NCBI RefSeq assembly: GCF_030285665.1
Contig: NZ_CP127295.1
Coordinates: 7,998,001-8,062,000, forward strand
Source: Amycolatopsis mongoliensis
GTDB lineage: Bacteria > Actinomycetota > Actinomycetes > Mycobacteriales > Pseudonocardiaceae
Direction: 5' to 3'
DNA: 64,000 bases
Positions 33,060-41,523 of the stretch are shown one piece after another. The position numbers and the translations under genes were made by a program. Within the stretch, counting starts at the first letter, position 1. Every line of letters starts with the position of its first letter. The notes under the pieces were generated by a model. The model saw only the letters and a program-made list of their open reading frames with translations. It searched no databases and was not told the DNA's origin.

Positions 33060-33914
33060 TCAGGAGAGCCGGCGCTGGTGGCGCTCGATCCGCCCGGCCA
33101 CCACGGCTTCCGCGACGGCCGAGGTCTCCGACTCCGCCAGCTGCACGGCGCCGCGCTCCGCGGTGATCGTCACGACGCTCGGGAAGATCCGGCGCACCAG
33201 GTCCGGCCCGCCCGACGCGGTGTCGTCGTCGGCCGCGTCGTACAGCGCCTCCACCGCGACGCGCACCGCGCCCTCGACGTCGGCGTCCGGGTCGTGCAGC
33301 TTCTTCAGCGCGGATTTCGCGAACAGCGAACCCGAACCGATCCCCGCGTAGCCGCCGTTCTCCTCGTACCGCCCGCCCGCGGCGTCGTACGAGACGATCC
33401 GCCCGGCGTGCTTGGCGTCCTCGGCCTCGAGGTCGTAGCCCACGAACAACGGGATCGCCGCCAGCCCGGCCATCGCCATCTCGAGGTTGCTCTTGACCAT
33501 CCCGGCCAGCTTGTTCGTCTTGCCGTCCAGCGACAGCGAAACGCCCTCGATCTTCTCGTAGTGCGCCAGCTCCACGGCGTACAGCCGCACCATCTCCACG
33601 GCCAGCCCGGCCGTGCCCGCGATGCCCACCGCCGAGTACTCGTCGGTGACGTGCACCTTCTCGATGTCCCGGCTCGCGATCAGGTTCCCCGACGTCGCCC
33701 GCCGGTCACCCGCGATCAGCACACCGCCCGCGAACGTCAGCGCGACGATCGTCGTCCCGTGCGGCACGCCCAGATCCGCGGTGCCACCACCCACCCGCCG
33801 CTCCGGAAGCAGCTCCGGCGCCTGTACCCGCAAGAAGTCCGAAAACGACGACGTCGCCGACGAGAAGTACGCGGCCGGCAGCGCGGGACCCGAGATGCCC
33901 CTGGTGTTGTCCAT
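33060..33914 (-). CDS. prcB: Proteasome subunit beta (catalytic)
   Basis: Catalytic inner-ring subunit, 284 residues. A 53-residue propeptide ends at VPHG; cleavage before Thr54 exposes the nucleophile ([11 protein letters not shown]). Counting from that Thr, Asp17 (AGDRRAT) and Lys33 (IEKVHV) complete the active site. Other conserved blocks are [39 protein letters not shown] and [25 protein letters not shown]. It lies 135 bp after pup, with a GC hairpin between them, and is followed by prcA. It degrades pupylated proteins delivered by Mpa. Confidence 0.97.
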   Translation of the reverse strand: MDNTRGISGPALPAAYFSSATSSFSDFLRVQAPELLPERRVGGGTADLGVPHGTTIVALTFAGGVLIAGDRRATSGNLIASRDIEKVHVTDEYSAVGIAGTAGLAVEMVRLYAVELAHYEKIEGVSLSLDGKTNKLAGMVKSNLEMAMAGLAAIPLFVGYDLEAEDAKHAGRIVSYDAAGGRYEENGGYAGIGSGSLFAKSALKKLHDPDADVEGAVRVAVEALYDAADDDTASGGPDLVRRIFPSVVTITAERGAVQLAESETSAVAEAVVAGRIERHQRRLS

Positions 33915-34028
33915 ACGTGCTCAAAAATCCCATCTGTGCGGGCCGCGGCTCCGCGCCCGACGACCCCGGCCCACCCGGACCACGGTCACCACCACGCGGA
34001 ACCCCGGCCGCCGGCTGAACGGTCGGCT

Positions 34029-34043
34029 GGGGCGCAGCGCCCC
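34029..34043. terminator. GC hairpin between pup and prcB
   Basis: GGGGCGC-A-GCGCCCC lies 6 bp past the pup stop. With 7-bp arms and a one-base centre it could attenuate read-through from pup into prcBA or protect the pup mRNA end. The 135-bp gap is large for this otherwise compact operon. Confidence 0.45.
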
Positions 34044-34049
34044 GAGCGG

Positions 34050-34244
34050 CTACTGGCCGCCCTTCTGCACATAGGCCCGGACGAAGTCCTCGGCGTTCTC
34101 TTCGAGCACGTCGTCGATCTCGTCGAGGATCGTGTCCACGTCCTCGCCGAGCTTCTCGCGCCGCTCCTGACCCGCCGCGCCGGTGTCGTCGAACTCTTCG
34201 TCAGAGTCGTCGCCGCCGTGCTTTTCGATCTTTTCCTGGGCCAT
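34050..34244 (-). CDS. pup: Prokaryotic ubiquitin-like protein Pup
   Basis: A 64-residue, highly acidic, disordered tag. The conserved C-terminal half (LDEIDDVLEENAEDFVRAYVQKGGQ) binds Mpa through its helix. The chain ends in GGQ, so Dop must first deamidate the terminal Gln to Glu before PafA can attach it to lysines. The ATG at 34244 has GGGAGG four bases upstream. A TAGGCT -10 element lies at 34274-34279 (minus strand), so pup has its own promoter in the 86-bp gap after dop. Confidence 0.98.
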   Translation of the reverse strand: MAQEKIEKHGGDDSDEEFDDTGAAGQERREKLGEDVDTILDEIDDVLEENAEDFVRAYVQKGGQ

Positions 34245-34273
34245 CTCGCCTCCCGGTGTGGCTGATGTTTCCT

Positions 34274-34302
34274 AGCCTACCCAGCGGCCCCGACATTCGG
34301 GG
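34274..34302 (-). promoter_or_regulatory. pup promoter and dop end hairpin
   Basis: TAGGCT on the minus strand (34274-34279) is a good actinobacterial -10 element about 30 bp before the pup ATG. Just upstream, CCCCGA-CAT-TCGGGG (34288-34302) forms a small hairpin that could end dop transcription or bind a regulator next to the promoter. Confidence 0.5.
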
Positions 34303-34330
34303 TCACGCCGCGATCGCTGGTGCGTCCCGC

Positions 34331-35833
34331 CTAGTCCGAACCGGTGAGCGCCTCCACCAGGTCTTCCGCCGTCGCCGACTCGTCCAGCAGCTTGCCGACG
34401 TGCGCCTTCGTCCCCCGCAGCGGCTCCAGCGTCGGGATCCGCACCAGCGACTCCTTGCCGACGTCGAAGATGACCGAATCCCACGAGGCCGCCGCGATCG
34501 AGGTCGCGTACTTCTCCAGCGCCCGGCCCCGGAAGTAGGCCCGCGTGTCCGACGGCGGCGTCGTCACCGCGGCCAGCACCTCTTCCTCCGTCACCAGCCG
34601 CTTCATCGACCCGCGCGTGACCAGCCGGTTGTACAGGCCCTTCGCCAGCCGCACGTCCGAGTACTGCAGGTCGACCAGCCGCAGCCGCGGCGCGCCCCAG
34701 GCCAGGTTGTCCCGCTGCCGGTAGCCCTCCAGCAGCCGCAGCTTCGCCGGCCAGTCCAGCCGGTCCGCGCACTCCTGCGGGTCGCGCGCCAGCGCGTCCA
34801 GGATCTCGCCCCAGACCCGCAGGACCTCCTTCGACGCCTGGTCGGCGTCCGTGCGCTCCAGGTTCTGCGAGGCGATCTCGTGGTAGGCGAACTGCAGGTC
34901 CAGCCCGGTGTACTTCTTGCCGTTCGCCAGCGCGACCTGCGCCTTCAGCGTCGGGTCGTGGCTGATCTGGTGCACCGCGCGCACCGGCTCGTCCAGCTTC
35001 AGGTCGTCGAACCGGATCCCCGACTCGACCAGGTCCAGGATCAGCGCCGTCGTCCCGACCTTCAGGTACGTCGAGAACTCCGACATGTTCGCGTCACCGA
35101 TGATGACGTGCAGCCGCCGGTACTTGTCCGCGTCCGCGTGCGGCTCGTCGCGGGTGTTGATGATCCCGCGCTTGAGCGTCGTCTCCAGGCCGACCTCGAC
35201 CTCGATGTAGTCCGCACGCTGGGAGAGCTGGAACCCGGCTTCTTCGCTCTGCTGCCCGATCCCGACCCGGCCCGAACCGGTCACCACCTGCCGCGACACG
35301 AAGAACGGCGTCAGCCCGGCGATGATCGCGGTGAACGGCGTCGACCGCGCGCACAGGTAGTTCTCGTGCGTGCCGTAGCTCGCGCCCTTGCCGTCGACGT
35401 TGTTCTTGTACAGCTGCAGCTGTGGCTGGCCGGGGACGGACGCCGCCTTCAGCGCGGCCTCCTCCATCACCCGCTCGCCGGCCTTGTCCCAGATGACCGC
35501 GTCCCGCGCGTTCGTCACCTCGGGCGCCGAATACTCCGGGTGCGCGTGGTCGACGTACAACCGCGCCCCGTTGGTCAGGATGACGTTCGCCGCGCCCAGG
35601 TCCTCGACGTCCGGGTCGTGCCCCGGCCCGCCGGGGCCGGTCAGGTCGAACCCGCGCGCGTCCCGCAGCGGGGACTCCACCTCGTAGTCCCACCGCGCCC
35701 GCCGGGCGCGCGGGATGTCGGCCGCCGCCGCGTAGGCCAGCACGACCTGGGTCGAGGTGAGTACCGGGTTCGCCGTCGCGTCGCCCGGCACGGAGATGCC
35801 GTACTCGACTTCGGTTCCCATGATCCGCCGCAT
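34331..35833 (-). CDS. dop: Pup deamidase/depupylase Dop
   Basis: Deamidates the C-terminal Gln of Pup and removes Pup from substrates; 500 residues, the expected size. N-terminus [14 protein letters not shown] is the ATP-binding strand. Residues about 41-80 form the Dop loop ([20 protein letters not shown]). [14 protein letters not shown] carries Asp95, the known catalytic residue. [17 protein letters not shown] and [29 protein letters not shown] are shared with PafA. TAGGGT (35841-35846, minus strand) is 7 nt before the ATG and no ribosome site is seen, so the mRNA is probably leaderless. Followed by pup, prcB and prcA. Confidence 0.96.
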   Translation of the reverse strand: MRRIMGTEVEYGISVPGDATANPVLTSTQVVLAYAAAADIPRARRARWDYEVESPLRDARGFDLTGPGGPGHDPDVEDLGAANVILTNGARLYVDHAHPEYSAPEVTNARDAVIWDKAGERVMEEAALKAASVPGQPQLQLYKNNVDGKGASYGTHENYLCARSTPFTAIIAGLTPFFVSRQVVTGSGRVGIGQQSEEAGFQLSQRADYIEVEVGLETTLKRGIINTRDEPHADADKYRRLHVIIGDANMSEFSTYLKVGTTALILDLVESGIRFDDLKLDEPVRAVHQISHDPTLKAQVALANGKKYTGLDLQFAYHEIASQNLERTDADQASKEVLRVWGEILDALARDPQECADRLDWPAKLRLLEGYRQRDNLAWGAPRLRLVDLQYSDVRLAKGLYNRLVTRGSMKRLVTEEEVLAAVTTPPSDTRAYFRGRALEKYATSIAAASWDSVIFDVGKESLVRIPTLEPLRGTKAHVGKLLDESATAEDLVEALTGSD

Positions 35834-35875
35834 GTCCACCACCCTACGGGGTCGTCCTAGTGGAACGATGCACCC

Positions 35876-36394
35876 ATGCCAGGCAGTGACGAACTCGTTG
35901 CCCTCTATGACCAGGCCGGCTCCGTCGTCGGCACGACCACCCGCGCCCGGGTCCGCGACGAGGGCCTGTGGCACGCCGCCGGTGTCGTACTGGTCCGTTC
36001 GGGTGATGGAAACGCCGTCTACGTGCACCTGCGCACCGCGGTGAAGGACGTGTTCCCCTCGACCTGGGACTGCTGGGCCGGCGGCGTGGTCGCCGCGGGC
36101 GAGTCACCGGCCGAGTGCGCCCGCCGCGAACTGGCCGAAGAGCTCGGCGTCCACGGGGTGGAACCCGTTCCGCTGTTCACCAAGGTCTACGACGACGGCC
36201 GCAACCGCTGCCACAACTTCGCCTTCGAGGTCCGCTGGGACGGCCCGATCCAGCACCAGGCCGAAGAGATCGTGGAGGGCCGCTGGATCCCTCTCGAAGA
36301 CCTCCGCGCCTGGGTCGACGACCCGGCACCCGAACTCCCGTTCATCCCCGACGGCCGTGAAGGCGTCCAGGAATGGTTCCGCCGTTACGGCTGA
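35876..36394 (+). CDS. Nudix hydrolase
   Basis: A 172-residue Nudix protein. The Nudix box is complete: [24 protein letters not shown] (GX5EX7REUXEEXGU). Flanking regions ([34 protein letters not shown]) match the YfcD/isopentenyl-diphosphate isomerase-like subgroup. It hydrolyses a nucleoside diphosphate derivative; the substrate is unknown. Divergent from dop with 42 bp between starts. Its end overlaps that of the convergent lipoprotein gene by 10 bp. Confidence 0.88.
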   Translation: MPGSDELVALYDQAGSVVGTTTRARVRDEGLWHAAGVVLVRSGDGNAVYVHLRTAVKDVFPSTWDCWAGGVVAAGESPAECARRELAEELGVHGVEPVPLFTKVYDDGRNRCHNFAFEVRWDGPIQHQAEEIVEGRWIPLEDLRAWVDDPAPELPFIPDGREGVQEWFRRYG

Positions 36395-36996
36395 GCCACG
36401 AGCTTCGCCGCCATCGCGGGCAGCAGCCGCTTCGCCGCGTCCACGGCCCGCGTCTCGGTGCTCGCCGAGACGGTCAGCCCGGACACGAGCTTCCCCTTCG
36501 CCAGCAACACCGTGCACGTCTTGCCTTCGCACCAGGCCCGCTGCCGGTCCACGCCGGCCTGCGCCGGGACGCTCACCGTCTTGCCCGTGCAGTCGGCGGC
36601 CGCCACGGCCTCCGCAGCCGTCTCGTCCGGGTACGCCGCGACGCGGTGGCGCAGCATCGAACCGCTGGGGTAGTGCCAGGACGCCGTCCGGCTGCTCGCC
36701 GACAAGCTGTCCGTCAGGCACCCCGACGCCTCGGTCGAGCCCGGCTGCACGCCTTCCTCGGCGACGTCCGCATCGGACAGCAACGCCCGTTCCGCGAGCA
36801 GGCCCAGGTCGGGCGCGGGCTGCGGTGCGGGGGCCGCCTTCGCGGGGCTCACCGGCGCTTCGGTGACCGAGACCGGCGCCGACTGCGGAGCCGGATCGTC
36901 GTAGTACGTCTCGAGGTTGTTCGGGTCGGGCCCGTCGCAGCCGGTGAGGCCGACCAACGCGACCGCGGCCAGGGCGACCACCTGCCGATGACGCAC
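36385..36996 (-). CDS. Putative lipoprotein
   Basis: A 203-residue exported protein. The signal sequence MRHRQVVALAAVALVGLTGC ends in a lipobox (LTGC), so it should be anchored by a lipid on Cys20. A Pro/Ala-rich linker follows, then a domain of about 130 residues with four cysteines (SGCLTD, AADCTG, AWCEGKTCTV). The overall look is similar to PknH-like sensor domains, but no family can be named firmly. Function unknown. Confidence 0.75.
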   Translation of the reverse strand: MRHRQVVALAAVALVGLTGCDGPDPNNLETYYDDPAPQSAPVSVTEAPVSPAKAAPAPQPAPDLGLLAERALLSDADVAEEGVQPGSTEASGCLTDSLSASSRTASWHYPSGSMLRHRVAAYPDETAAEAVAAADCTGKTVSVPAQAGVDRQRAWCEGKTCTVLLAKGKLVSGLTVSASTETRAVDAAKRLLPAMAAKLVAQP

Positions 36997-37048
36997 TTGC
37001 TCCGGCCTCCTGTCGTCCGCGTGTGCCTGCGAAGGGTAGTGCAGTGGC

Positions 37049-37990
37049 TCAGTCCCACGCCAAGGAGGACCGGTGTCGCCAGTACTCCCCCGGATTCTCC
37101 GCGAGGCCGGCCAGCTCGGCTTCCTCGTCCGTGCTCAGCGCAAGCGTGGTGGCCCGCAGGTTGGCCTCGAGCTGAGCCGGGCTCGCCGGGCCGATGACGG
37201 CGGTACCGGCCCACTCCTGCGCCAGCACCGCCGCGACGGCGACGGCGTCCGGCCCGGTGCCGTGGGCCGCCGCGATGTCGCGGACGGCCTCCGGCGCTTC
37301 GACCGCGAGCCGGCCGTTGGCCAGGGTTTCCTTGACCAGCACTCGCTTCCCGGCCGCGTGCGCCGCGGCGAGGGCCGGCCCGGCGGACCGTTCCAGGACG
37401 TTCCACGTCGACTGCACCGCCGAGAACACCGGCCGCCCGGCCACCTCCAGCGCGAACGCCCGCTCGATCGCGTCCGCCTGCGCCGGCCCGGACGTCGAGA
37501 ACCCGACCGCGACGCCGTTCGCGGAAAGCTCCGCCAGCGCCTCGATCAGCGGCTCGTCGGTGAACAGCGGACTGTCCGCAGTGAGCGAATGCACCTGGTA
37601 AAGGCCGACACGATCCCCCAGCAGCGCCAGGGTTTCCGCCCACTGCGCGGCGAACCGCGCCGCCGAGTGCTCCTTCACCTCGTGCACGTCGGCGTCGAGC
37701 CGCCAGTCCCCCACATACGCGTAACCCCACTTGCTGGAGACCTCGACGCCGTCGTGCCCGCGCTCGGCGAGCCAGCCGGCCAGGAACTCCTCCGAGCGCC
37801 CGTAGGACCGGGCGACGTCGACGTGCCGGACCCCCGCGGCGTAGGCGGCGTCGAGCACCGCGAACGTCGCGGCACGCATGGACTCGACGTCCCGCTCCGG
37901 CGGCAGCGCGCCTTCGCGGCCCAGGTTGATGTAGGCGGGCCGGCCCAGCGCGGCCAGGCCGAGCGCGATCCGCTCCACGGGCGCGCTCAT
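37049..37990 (-). CDS. Aldo/keto reductase
   Basis: NADPH-dependent reductase of 313 residues with a TIM-barrel. The catalytic tetrad is visible: Asp in VRHVDVARSYG, Tyr in the same motif, Lys in EVSSKWGY and His in GLYQVHSLT. The C-terminal cofactor site is AGTAVIGPASPAQLEANL. The substrate is unknown. The ATG overlaps the stop of the small upstream gene (ATGA), so the two are translated together and presumably controlled from the palindromic promoter at 38333-38362. Confidence 0.88.
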   Translation of the reverse strand: MSAPVERIALGLAALGRPAYINLGREGALPPERDVESMRAATFAVLDAAYAAGVRHVDVARSYGRSEEFLAGWLAERGHDGVEVSSKWGYAYVGDWRLDADVHEVKEHSAARFAAQWAETLALLGDRVGLYQVHSLTADSPLFTDEPLIEALAELSANGVAVGFSTSGPAQADAIERAFALEVAGRPVFSAVQSTWNVLERSAGPALAAAHAAGKRVLVKETLANGRLAVEAPEAVRDIAAAHGTGPDAVAVAAVLAQEWAGTAVIGPASPAQLEANLRATTLALSTDEEAELAGLAENPGEYWRHRSSLAWD

Positions 37991-38325
37991 GCCGTCTGCT
38001 TGTGCCGGAGGATCGCCAGCCACTGGTCGGAGTTCTGGGCCTGGCGGTGGAGCTTCTCGAGGCGCGCGGCCGGGGCCCGGACGTACCCCTTGCCGAAGAC
38101 CGGCGCGATCTGCCGGAGACTCGCCCCGCCTTCGCGGGCGGCGAGCAGCGCCCAGTCGGAGGCGTCGGCACAGGCGGCGGAGGCGCGGCGGAGCTCCCCG
38201 AGGATGTCGATGAGCTCCTGGGCGCTCACCTCCCCCGCCTGGACGGCGGCGGCCGTCGTCTCCAGCCAAGCCAGGACGTCGGATTCGGTGATGGGCGCGC
38301 GAGGGCGGCGGGTTTCTTCGCTCAC
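37987..38325 (-). CDS. Small unknown protein, possibly DNA-binding
   Basis: A 112-residue, mainly helical protein without a recognised family. DWALLAAREGGASLRQIAPVFGKGYVRAPAARLEKL has the spacing of a helix-turn-helix, so a regulator is possible. The GTG at 38325 is preferred: upstream in-frame codons would read through the palindromic promoter. TATACT (38334-38339, minus strand) lies 8 nt before it. It is co-translated with the aldo/keto reductase and divergent from the ArsR-type gene, both drawing on one shared palindrome. Confidence 0.7.
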   Translation of the reverse strand: MSEETRRPRAPITESDVLAWLETTAAAVQAGEVSAQELIDILGELRRASAACADASDWALLAAREGGASLRQIAPVFGKGYVRAPAARLEKLHRQAQNSDQWLAILRHKQTA

Positions 38326-38332
38326 GGCCAGT

Positions 38333-38362
38333 GAGTATAGGTCGTTATACGACCATATACTC
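38333..38362. promoter_or_regulatory. Symmetric divergent promoter-operator; palindrome copy 3
   Basis: Contains an exact GTATAGGTCGTTATAC (38335-38350). The symmetry extends further: GAGTATAGGTCGT (38333-38345) and ACGACCATATACTC (38349-38362) are inverted copies with one extra T. The outer edges supply TATACT -10 elements pointing outward, 8 nt before the GTG at 38325 and 11 nt before the ATG at 38373. A regulator bound here would block both promoters. Confidence 0.7.
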
Positions 38363-38372
38363 GGCAGCAGCC

Positions 38373-38711
38373 ATGACGACACGCACCGAATCCCAGCCGG
38401 ACGTCGAGCAGCTGCTCGACGTCTTCAAGGCGCTCGCGAACCCGGTGCGGCTGCAGGTGCTGCAGTGGCTGCGGGAGCCGACGCGGCACTTCCCCGTGGA
38501 GCGGGCCATCGCCGACCCGGTCGAGGTCGGTGTGTGCGTGAGCCACATCCAGGAGAAGCTGGGCCTGGCGCAGTCGACCGTCTCGGCCTACATGGCGTCA
38601 CTGCAGCGCGCCGGCTTGGTGCGCGCGACCCGCGTGGGCAAGTGGACGCACTACAAGCGCGACGAAGCCCGGATCGCGGAGTTCGTGGCCGCGCTCGGCC
38701 ACGCCCTCTGA
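38373..38711 (+). CDS. ArsR-type winged-helix regulator
   Basis: A 112-residue ArsR/SmtB-fold repressor: LLDVFKALANPVRLQVLQWLREP, then VCVSHIQEKLGLAQSTVSAYMASLQRAGLVRATRVGKWTHYKRDEARIAEF. The recognition helix is QSTVSAYMASLQ. Only one cysteine is seen near the DNA-binding part, so metal sensing by the classic ELCVCDL motif is unlikely; the effector is unknown. The start codon is 11 nt from an outward TATACT that is part of the palindrome at 38333-38362, consistent with autoregulation. It is the prime candidate for recognising the four-copy palindrome. Confidence 0.83.
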   Translation: MTTRTESQPDVEQLLDVFKALANPVRLQVLQWLREPTRHFPVERAIADPVEVGVCVSHIQEKLGLAQSTVSAYMASLQRAGLVRATRVGKWTHYKRDEARIAEFVAALGHAL

Positions 38712-38744
38712 CCTCTCCCCTCCCCTGTCACGGCGGACACCCGG

Positions 38745-38772
38745 TTGACTCATATCGTAATTCTGCGATACT
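38745..38772 (+). promoter_or_regulatory. Promoter with operator in the spacer, luciferase-like gene
   Basis: TTGACT (38745-38750) and GATACT (38767-38772) are 16 bp apart. The palindrome TATCGTA-ATTC-TGCGATA (38753-38770; 7-bp arms, one mismatch) fills the spacer. The ATG at 38780 is 7 nt past the -10, so the transcript should be leaderless. Confidence 0.65.
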
Positions 38773-38779
38773 TCGATTC

Positions 38780-39673
38780 ATGGGTACGATCGAGAACATG
38801 CGGCTCGGCCGCTACGGGATCTGGACGTTCGACTTCGAGGACCAGCCGGCCGGCCTGATCCGGGACTCCGTGCAGGAGCTGGAAGAACTCGGCTGGCCGG
38901 CGGTCTGGATCCCGGAGAGCAACGGCCGGGAAGCCCTGACGCACGCCGGGTTCCTGCTGTCGGCCACCGAGCGCCTCACCGTCGTCAACGGGATCGCGCG
39001 GATCTGGTCGCGCGAGCCGCGCTGGACCCGCGGCGCGGCCCTGCTGCTGGCCGACGCGTACCCGGACCGCCACCTGCTCGGTCTCGGCCTCGGCGGCGGG
39101 AAGCCCGGAGAGAAGCCGCTCCGGGCGATGAACGACTACCTCGACGCCATGGACGCCGTCACGAGCGCCAACCCCGAGCCACGGACCCCGATCAGGCGCC
39201 TGCTCGCCGCGTACGGCCCGAAGATGCTGGAGCTGGCGCGGGACCGGTCGGCGGGCGCGCACACCTACCACGTGACGCCGGAGCACACCGCCCAGGCGCG
39301 CGAGCTCCTGGGCGCCGGGCCGTTCCTCGGCGTCGAGCACGCCGTGCTCTTCGAAACCGACGCGCGCAAGGCGCGGGAAGTCGCCCGGGGCCACCTGCAC
39401 CGGTACCTCACCTCGAAGTACAACGTCGCGAAGTTCCGGCGGCTCGGCTACGCGCAAGCGGACATCGACGGCGGCCGCGGCAGCGACCGGCTCGTCGACG
39501 ACCTCGTCTTCTGGGGTGACCTCGACACGATCACCGGCAAGCTGAACGCCCACCTCGACGCCGGCGCCGACCACGTCGGCATCCAGGTGATCGGGGTCGA
39601 ACCGGGCACTTCGGCCATGCCGCACTGGCGCCGGCTGGCCGAAGCGCTGCTACCCGCCGGCGTCGCCGCGTAG
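38780..39673 (+). CDS. LLM-class F420-dependent oxidoreductase
   Basis: Luciferase-like monooxygenase fold, 297 residues. LGRYGIWTFDFEDQPAGLIRDSVQELEELGWPAVWIPES is the typical N-terminal strand-helix; IARIWSREPRWTRGAALLLADAYPDRHLLGLGLGG lines the cofactor site, and HVGIQVIG closes the barrel. The subgroup resembles TIGR03620-type proteins thought to use F420. Substrate unknown. The chosen ATG (38780) fits the promoter; an in-frame ATG at 38798 would remove six residues. The 3' end overlaps the convergent DUF3626 gene by 24 bp. Confidence 0.85.
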   Translation: MGTIENMRLGRYGIWTFDFEDQPAGLIRDSVQELEELGWPAVWIPESNGREALTHAGFLLSATERLTVVNGIARIWSREPRWTRGAALLLADAYPDRHLLGLGLGGGKPGEKPLRAMNDYLDAMDAVTSANPEPRTPIRRLLAAYGPKMLELARDRSAGAHTYHVTPEHTAQARELLGAGPFLGVEHAVLFETDARKAREVARGHLHRYLTSKYNVAKFRRLGYAQADIDGGRGSDRLVDDLVFWGDLDTITGKLNAHLDAGADHVGIQVIGVEPGTSAMPHWRRLAEALLPAGVAA

Positions 39674-40504
39674 GCCGAACCGCGCGGTGCAGTGCCAGAC
39701 GCGCTTGAGCACCTGGGGGTCGTGCCGGCCGGCGCGGACGGCGTCGCCGATGACGCGAGCGTCGAGCCGGCCGTCCCGCGCGATTTCCTGGCCGGCCCGC
39801 ACGACGTCCTCACCCCGGAAGTCGGCGTGCTCCGCCAGGACCTCGACCGGCAGCCGGAACCCGTGGTGCCAGAAGGTCGGGAACGGCAGCCCGGCGGCCG
39901 CCGCCTCGACGTCGGTACCCCGGAACGCCGGATCGAGCACCAGGGCCTCGACGTCGGTGGCGAGCCGGAGCGGGCCGTGGACGTGGGCCTCGATGTGGTC
40001 GTCCAGTTCGTCCTGTGTGTCCTCCTCGGCGAGCGGCAGCAGCGGCATGCGCTCGGCGGTGCCGAAGTCTTCCGGCTCGGCGGAGCTGTCCGGGTAGCAG
40101 AACGTCGTGCGCGTGAGCACCTGCCGCTTCAGCCGGAAGTGGGACGAGCCGAACCGGACGGAGCCGCCCGCCGGGCGGCGGCGGTAGTTGAGGGAGCCGT
40201 ACTTGGGCCGGGCCGACGGCGGCAGGTCGTCGTAGGCGCCGCCGAACATGCGGTGCTCCCAGCGCCGGCGAGCGCCGCCGGCGTGCGCGGTCAGCCCGCC
40301 GTTGCTCGTGCCCGTCTCGAACTGCGAGCGGTAGACGCCGTCCGTGACGAGGTGCCGCAGCAACGGCACCTCCCCCACCAGGCGGTCCGGGTGGAAGTGC
40401 ACGGTGACGTCCAGGTCGCCGGGCAGCCGCGGCCCCGCCACTCGGCTCCCGATGTGCTCGACCGCTCGTCGCCACGGTTCTGTCCCCCGGACCATGGACG
40501 GCAT
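39650..40504 (-). CDS. DUF3626 family protein
   Basis: A 284-residue protein of the uncharacterised DUF3626 family. Family-like blocks are YGSLNYRRRPAGGSVRFGSSHFRLKRQVLTRTTFCYPDS and DDHIEAHVHGPLRLATDVEALVLDPAFRGTDVE. The conserved His-rich segments (VTVHFHPDR, EAHVHGP, WHHGF) hint at a metal or phosphate site, but no activity is known. The ATG at 40504 lies 12 nt from the outward TATACG of palindrome copy 4. Divergent from the EamA transporter. Confidence 0.8.
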   Translation of the reverse strand: MPSMVRGTEPWRRAVEHIGSRVAGPRLPGDLDVTVHFHPDRLVGEVPLLRHLVTDGVYRSQFETGTSNGGLTAHAGGARRRWEHRMFGGAYDDLPPSARPKYGSLNYRRRPAGGSVRFGSSHFRLKRQVLTRTTFCYPDSSAEPEDFGTAERMPLLPLAEEDTQDELDDHIEAHVHGPLRLATDVEALVLDPAFRGTDVEAAAAGLPFPTFWHHGFRLPVEVLAEHADFRGEDVVRAGQEIARDGRLDARVIGDAVRAGRHDPQVLKRVWHCTARFGLRGDAGG

Positions 40505-40517
40505 CGTAACCCGAGAC

Positions 40518-40533
40518 GTATAGGTCGTTATAC
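40518..40533. promoter_or_regulatory. GTATAGGTCGTTATAC palindrome, copy 4
   Basis: Exact copy located between the divergent DUF3626 and EamA genes. The left-facing TATACG lies 12 nt before the DUF3626 start, nearly the same distance as copy 3 to the ArsR gene. The right arm gives TATACA 59 nt before the EamA start. Confidence 0.6.
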
Positions 40534-40592
40534 AAATAGCGAAGGCCGAAAACCGCTGGCCCCGGGGCCGGTCCGCGAGCTTGACTGCGCCC

Positions 40593-41516
40593 ATGCGGTC
40601 GGGTGGATTCGGCGTCACGGTGCGGTTCGCGCTGCTGGCCGTCGTCTGGGGTGCGAGTTTCCTGTTCATCAAGGTGGGCCTGGGCGGGCTCTCCCCCGGC
40701 CAGGTCGCTCTCGCGCGGGTCGCTCTGGGCGTGCTCGCCCTGGCCGTCGCGCTGCTCCTGCGCCGGCGCCCGCTCCCCCGTGATCCCGTGCTGTGGGGCC
40801 ACCTCACGGTCGTCTCGGTGCTGCTGTGCGTGGTGCCGTTCCTGCTGTTCTCGTGGGCGGAACAGTACATTTCGTCCGGTCTGGCCAGTATTTTCAATGC
40901 GACGACGCCGCTCATCACGATGCTGCTGGCCGCCGCGGCGCTGCCGGAGGAGCGGTTCACGCCACCGCGCGTGCTCGGCCTGTCGCTCGGTTTCCTCGGC
41001 GTGCTCACGATCGTCGGGGTGTGGCACGGCGTCGACGTCTCGCACCAGCTGACGGCGCAGATCGCCTGCCTCGGCGCCACGACGTGTTACGGCGCGTGTT
41101 TCGTCTACATGCGCCGGTTCGTCTCCCCGCGTGGAGTGGACCCCGTTGTCGTCGCGTTCGGTCAGACGGGGTCGGCGACGGTGATCCTCGGCTTAGTGGC
41201 ACCGGCGGTCGCGGCCACCCCGGTCCACCTGGACCTCGCGGTGGTGGCGAGCATGGTGGCGCTCGGCGTTTTCGGCACGGGTATCGCGTATGTCTGGAAC
41301 GTCCGCATCATCGCCGCCTGGGGCGCAGCCAACGCGGCGGCGGTGACTTACCTCACACCGGTGGTCGGGGTACTGCTCGGCGTGCTCGTGCTGGGCGAAC
41401 CGGTGAGCTGGAACCAGCCGGCTGGCGCGCTCCTGGTAGTGCTGGGCATCCTCGCGGCCCACGGCCGCCTGCGAGCGCGGCGCACGACCGAAACCGAGGA
41501 ACTCGTCCGCCGCTGA
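40593..41516 (+). CDS. EamA/DMT family transporter
   Basis: Ten-helix drug/metabolite exporter, 307 residues, with two EamA repeats. The first opens with ALLAVVWGASFLFIKVGLGGLSP and includes FSWAEQYISSGLASIFNATTPLITMLL; the second contains ATTCYGACFVYMRRF and ANAAAVTYLTPVVGVLLGVLVLGE, both typical. Substrate unknown. The ATG at 40593 is chosen; an in-frame TTG at 40581 is possible. It is divergent from the DUF3626 gene and shares palindrome copy 4 with it. A bidirectional terminator follows. Confidence 0.88.
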   Translation: MRSGGFGVTVRFALLAVVWGASFLFIKVGLGGLSPGQVALARVALGVLALAVALLLRRRPLPRDPVLWGHLTVVSVLLCVVPFLLFSWAEQYISSGLASIFNATTPLITMLLAAAALPEERFTPPRVLGLSLGFLGVLTIVGVWHGVDVSHQLTAQIACLGATTCYGACFVYMRRFVSPRGVDPVVVAFGQTGSATVILGLVAPAVAATPVHLDLAVVASMVALGVFGTGIAYVWNVRIIAAWGAANAAAVTYLTPVVGVLLGVLVLGEPVSWNQPAGALLVVLGILAAHGRLRARRTTETEELVRR

Positions 41517-41523
41517 ACACGAC

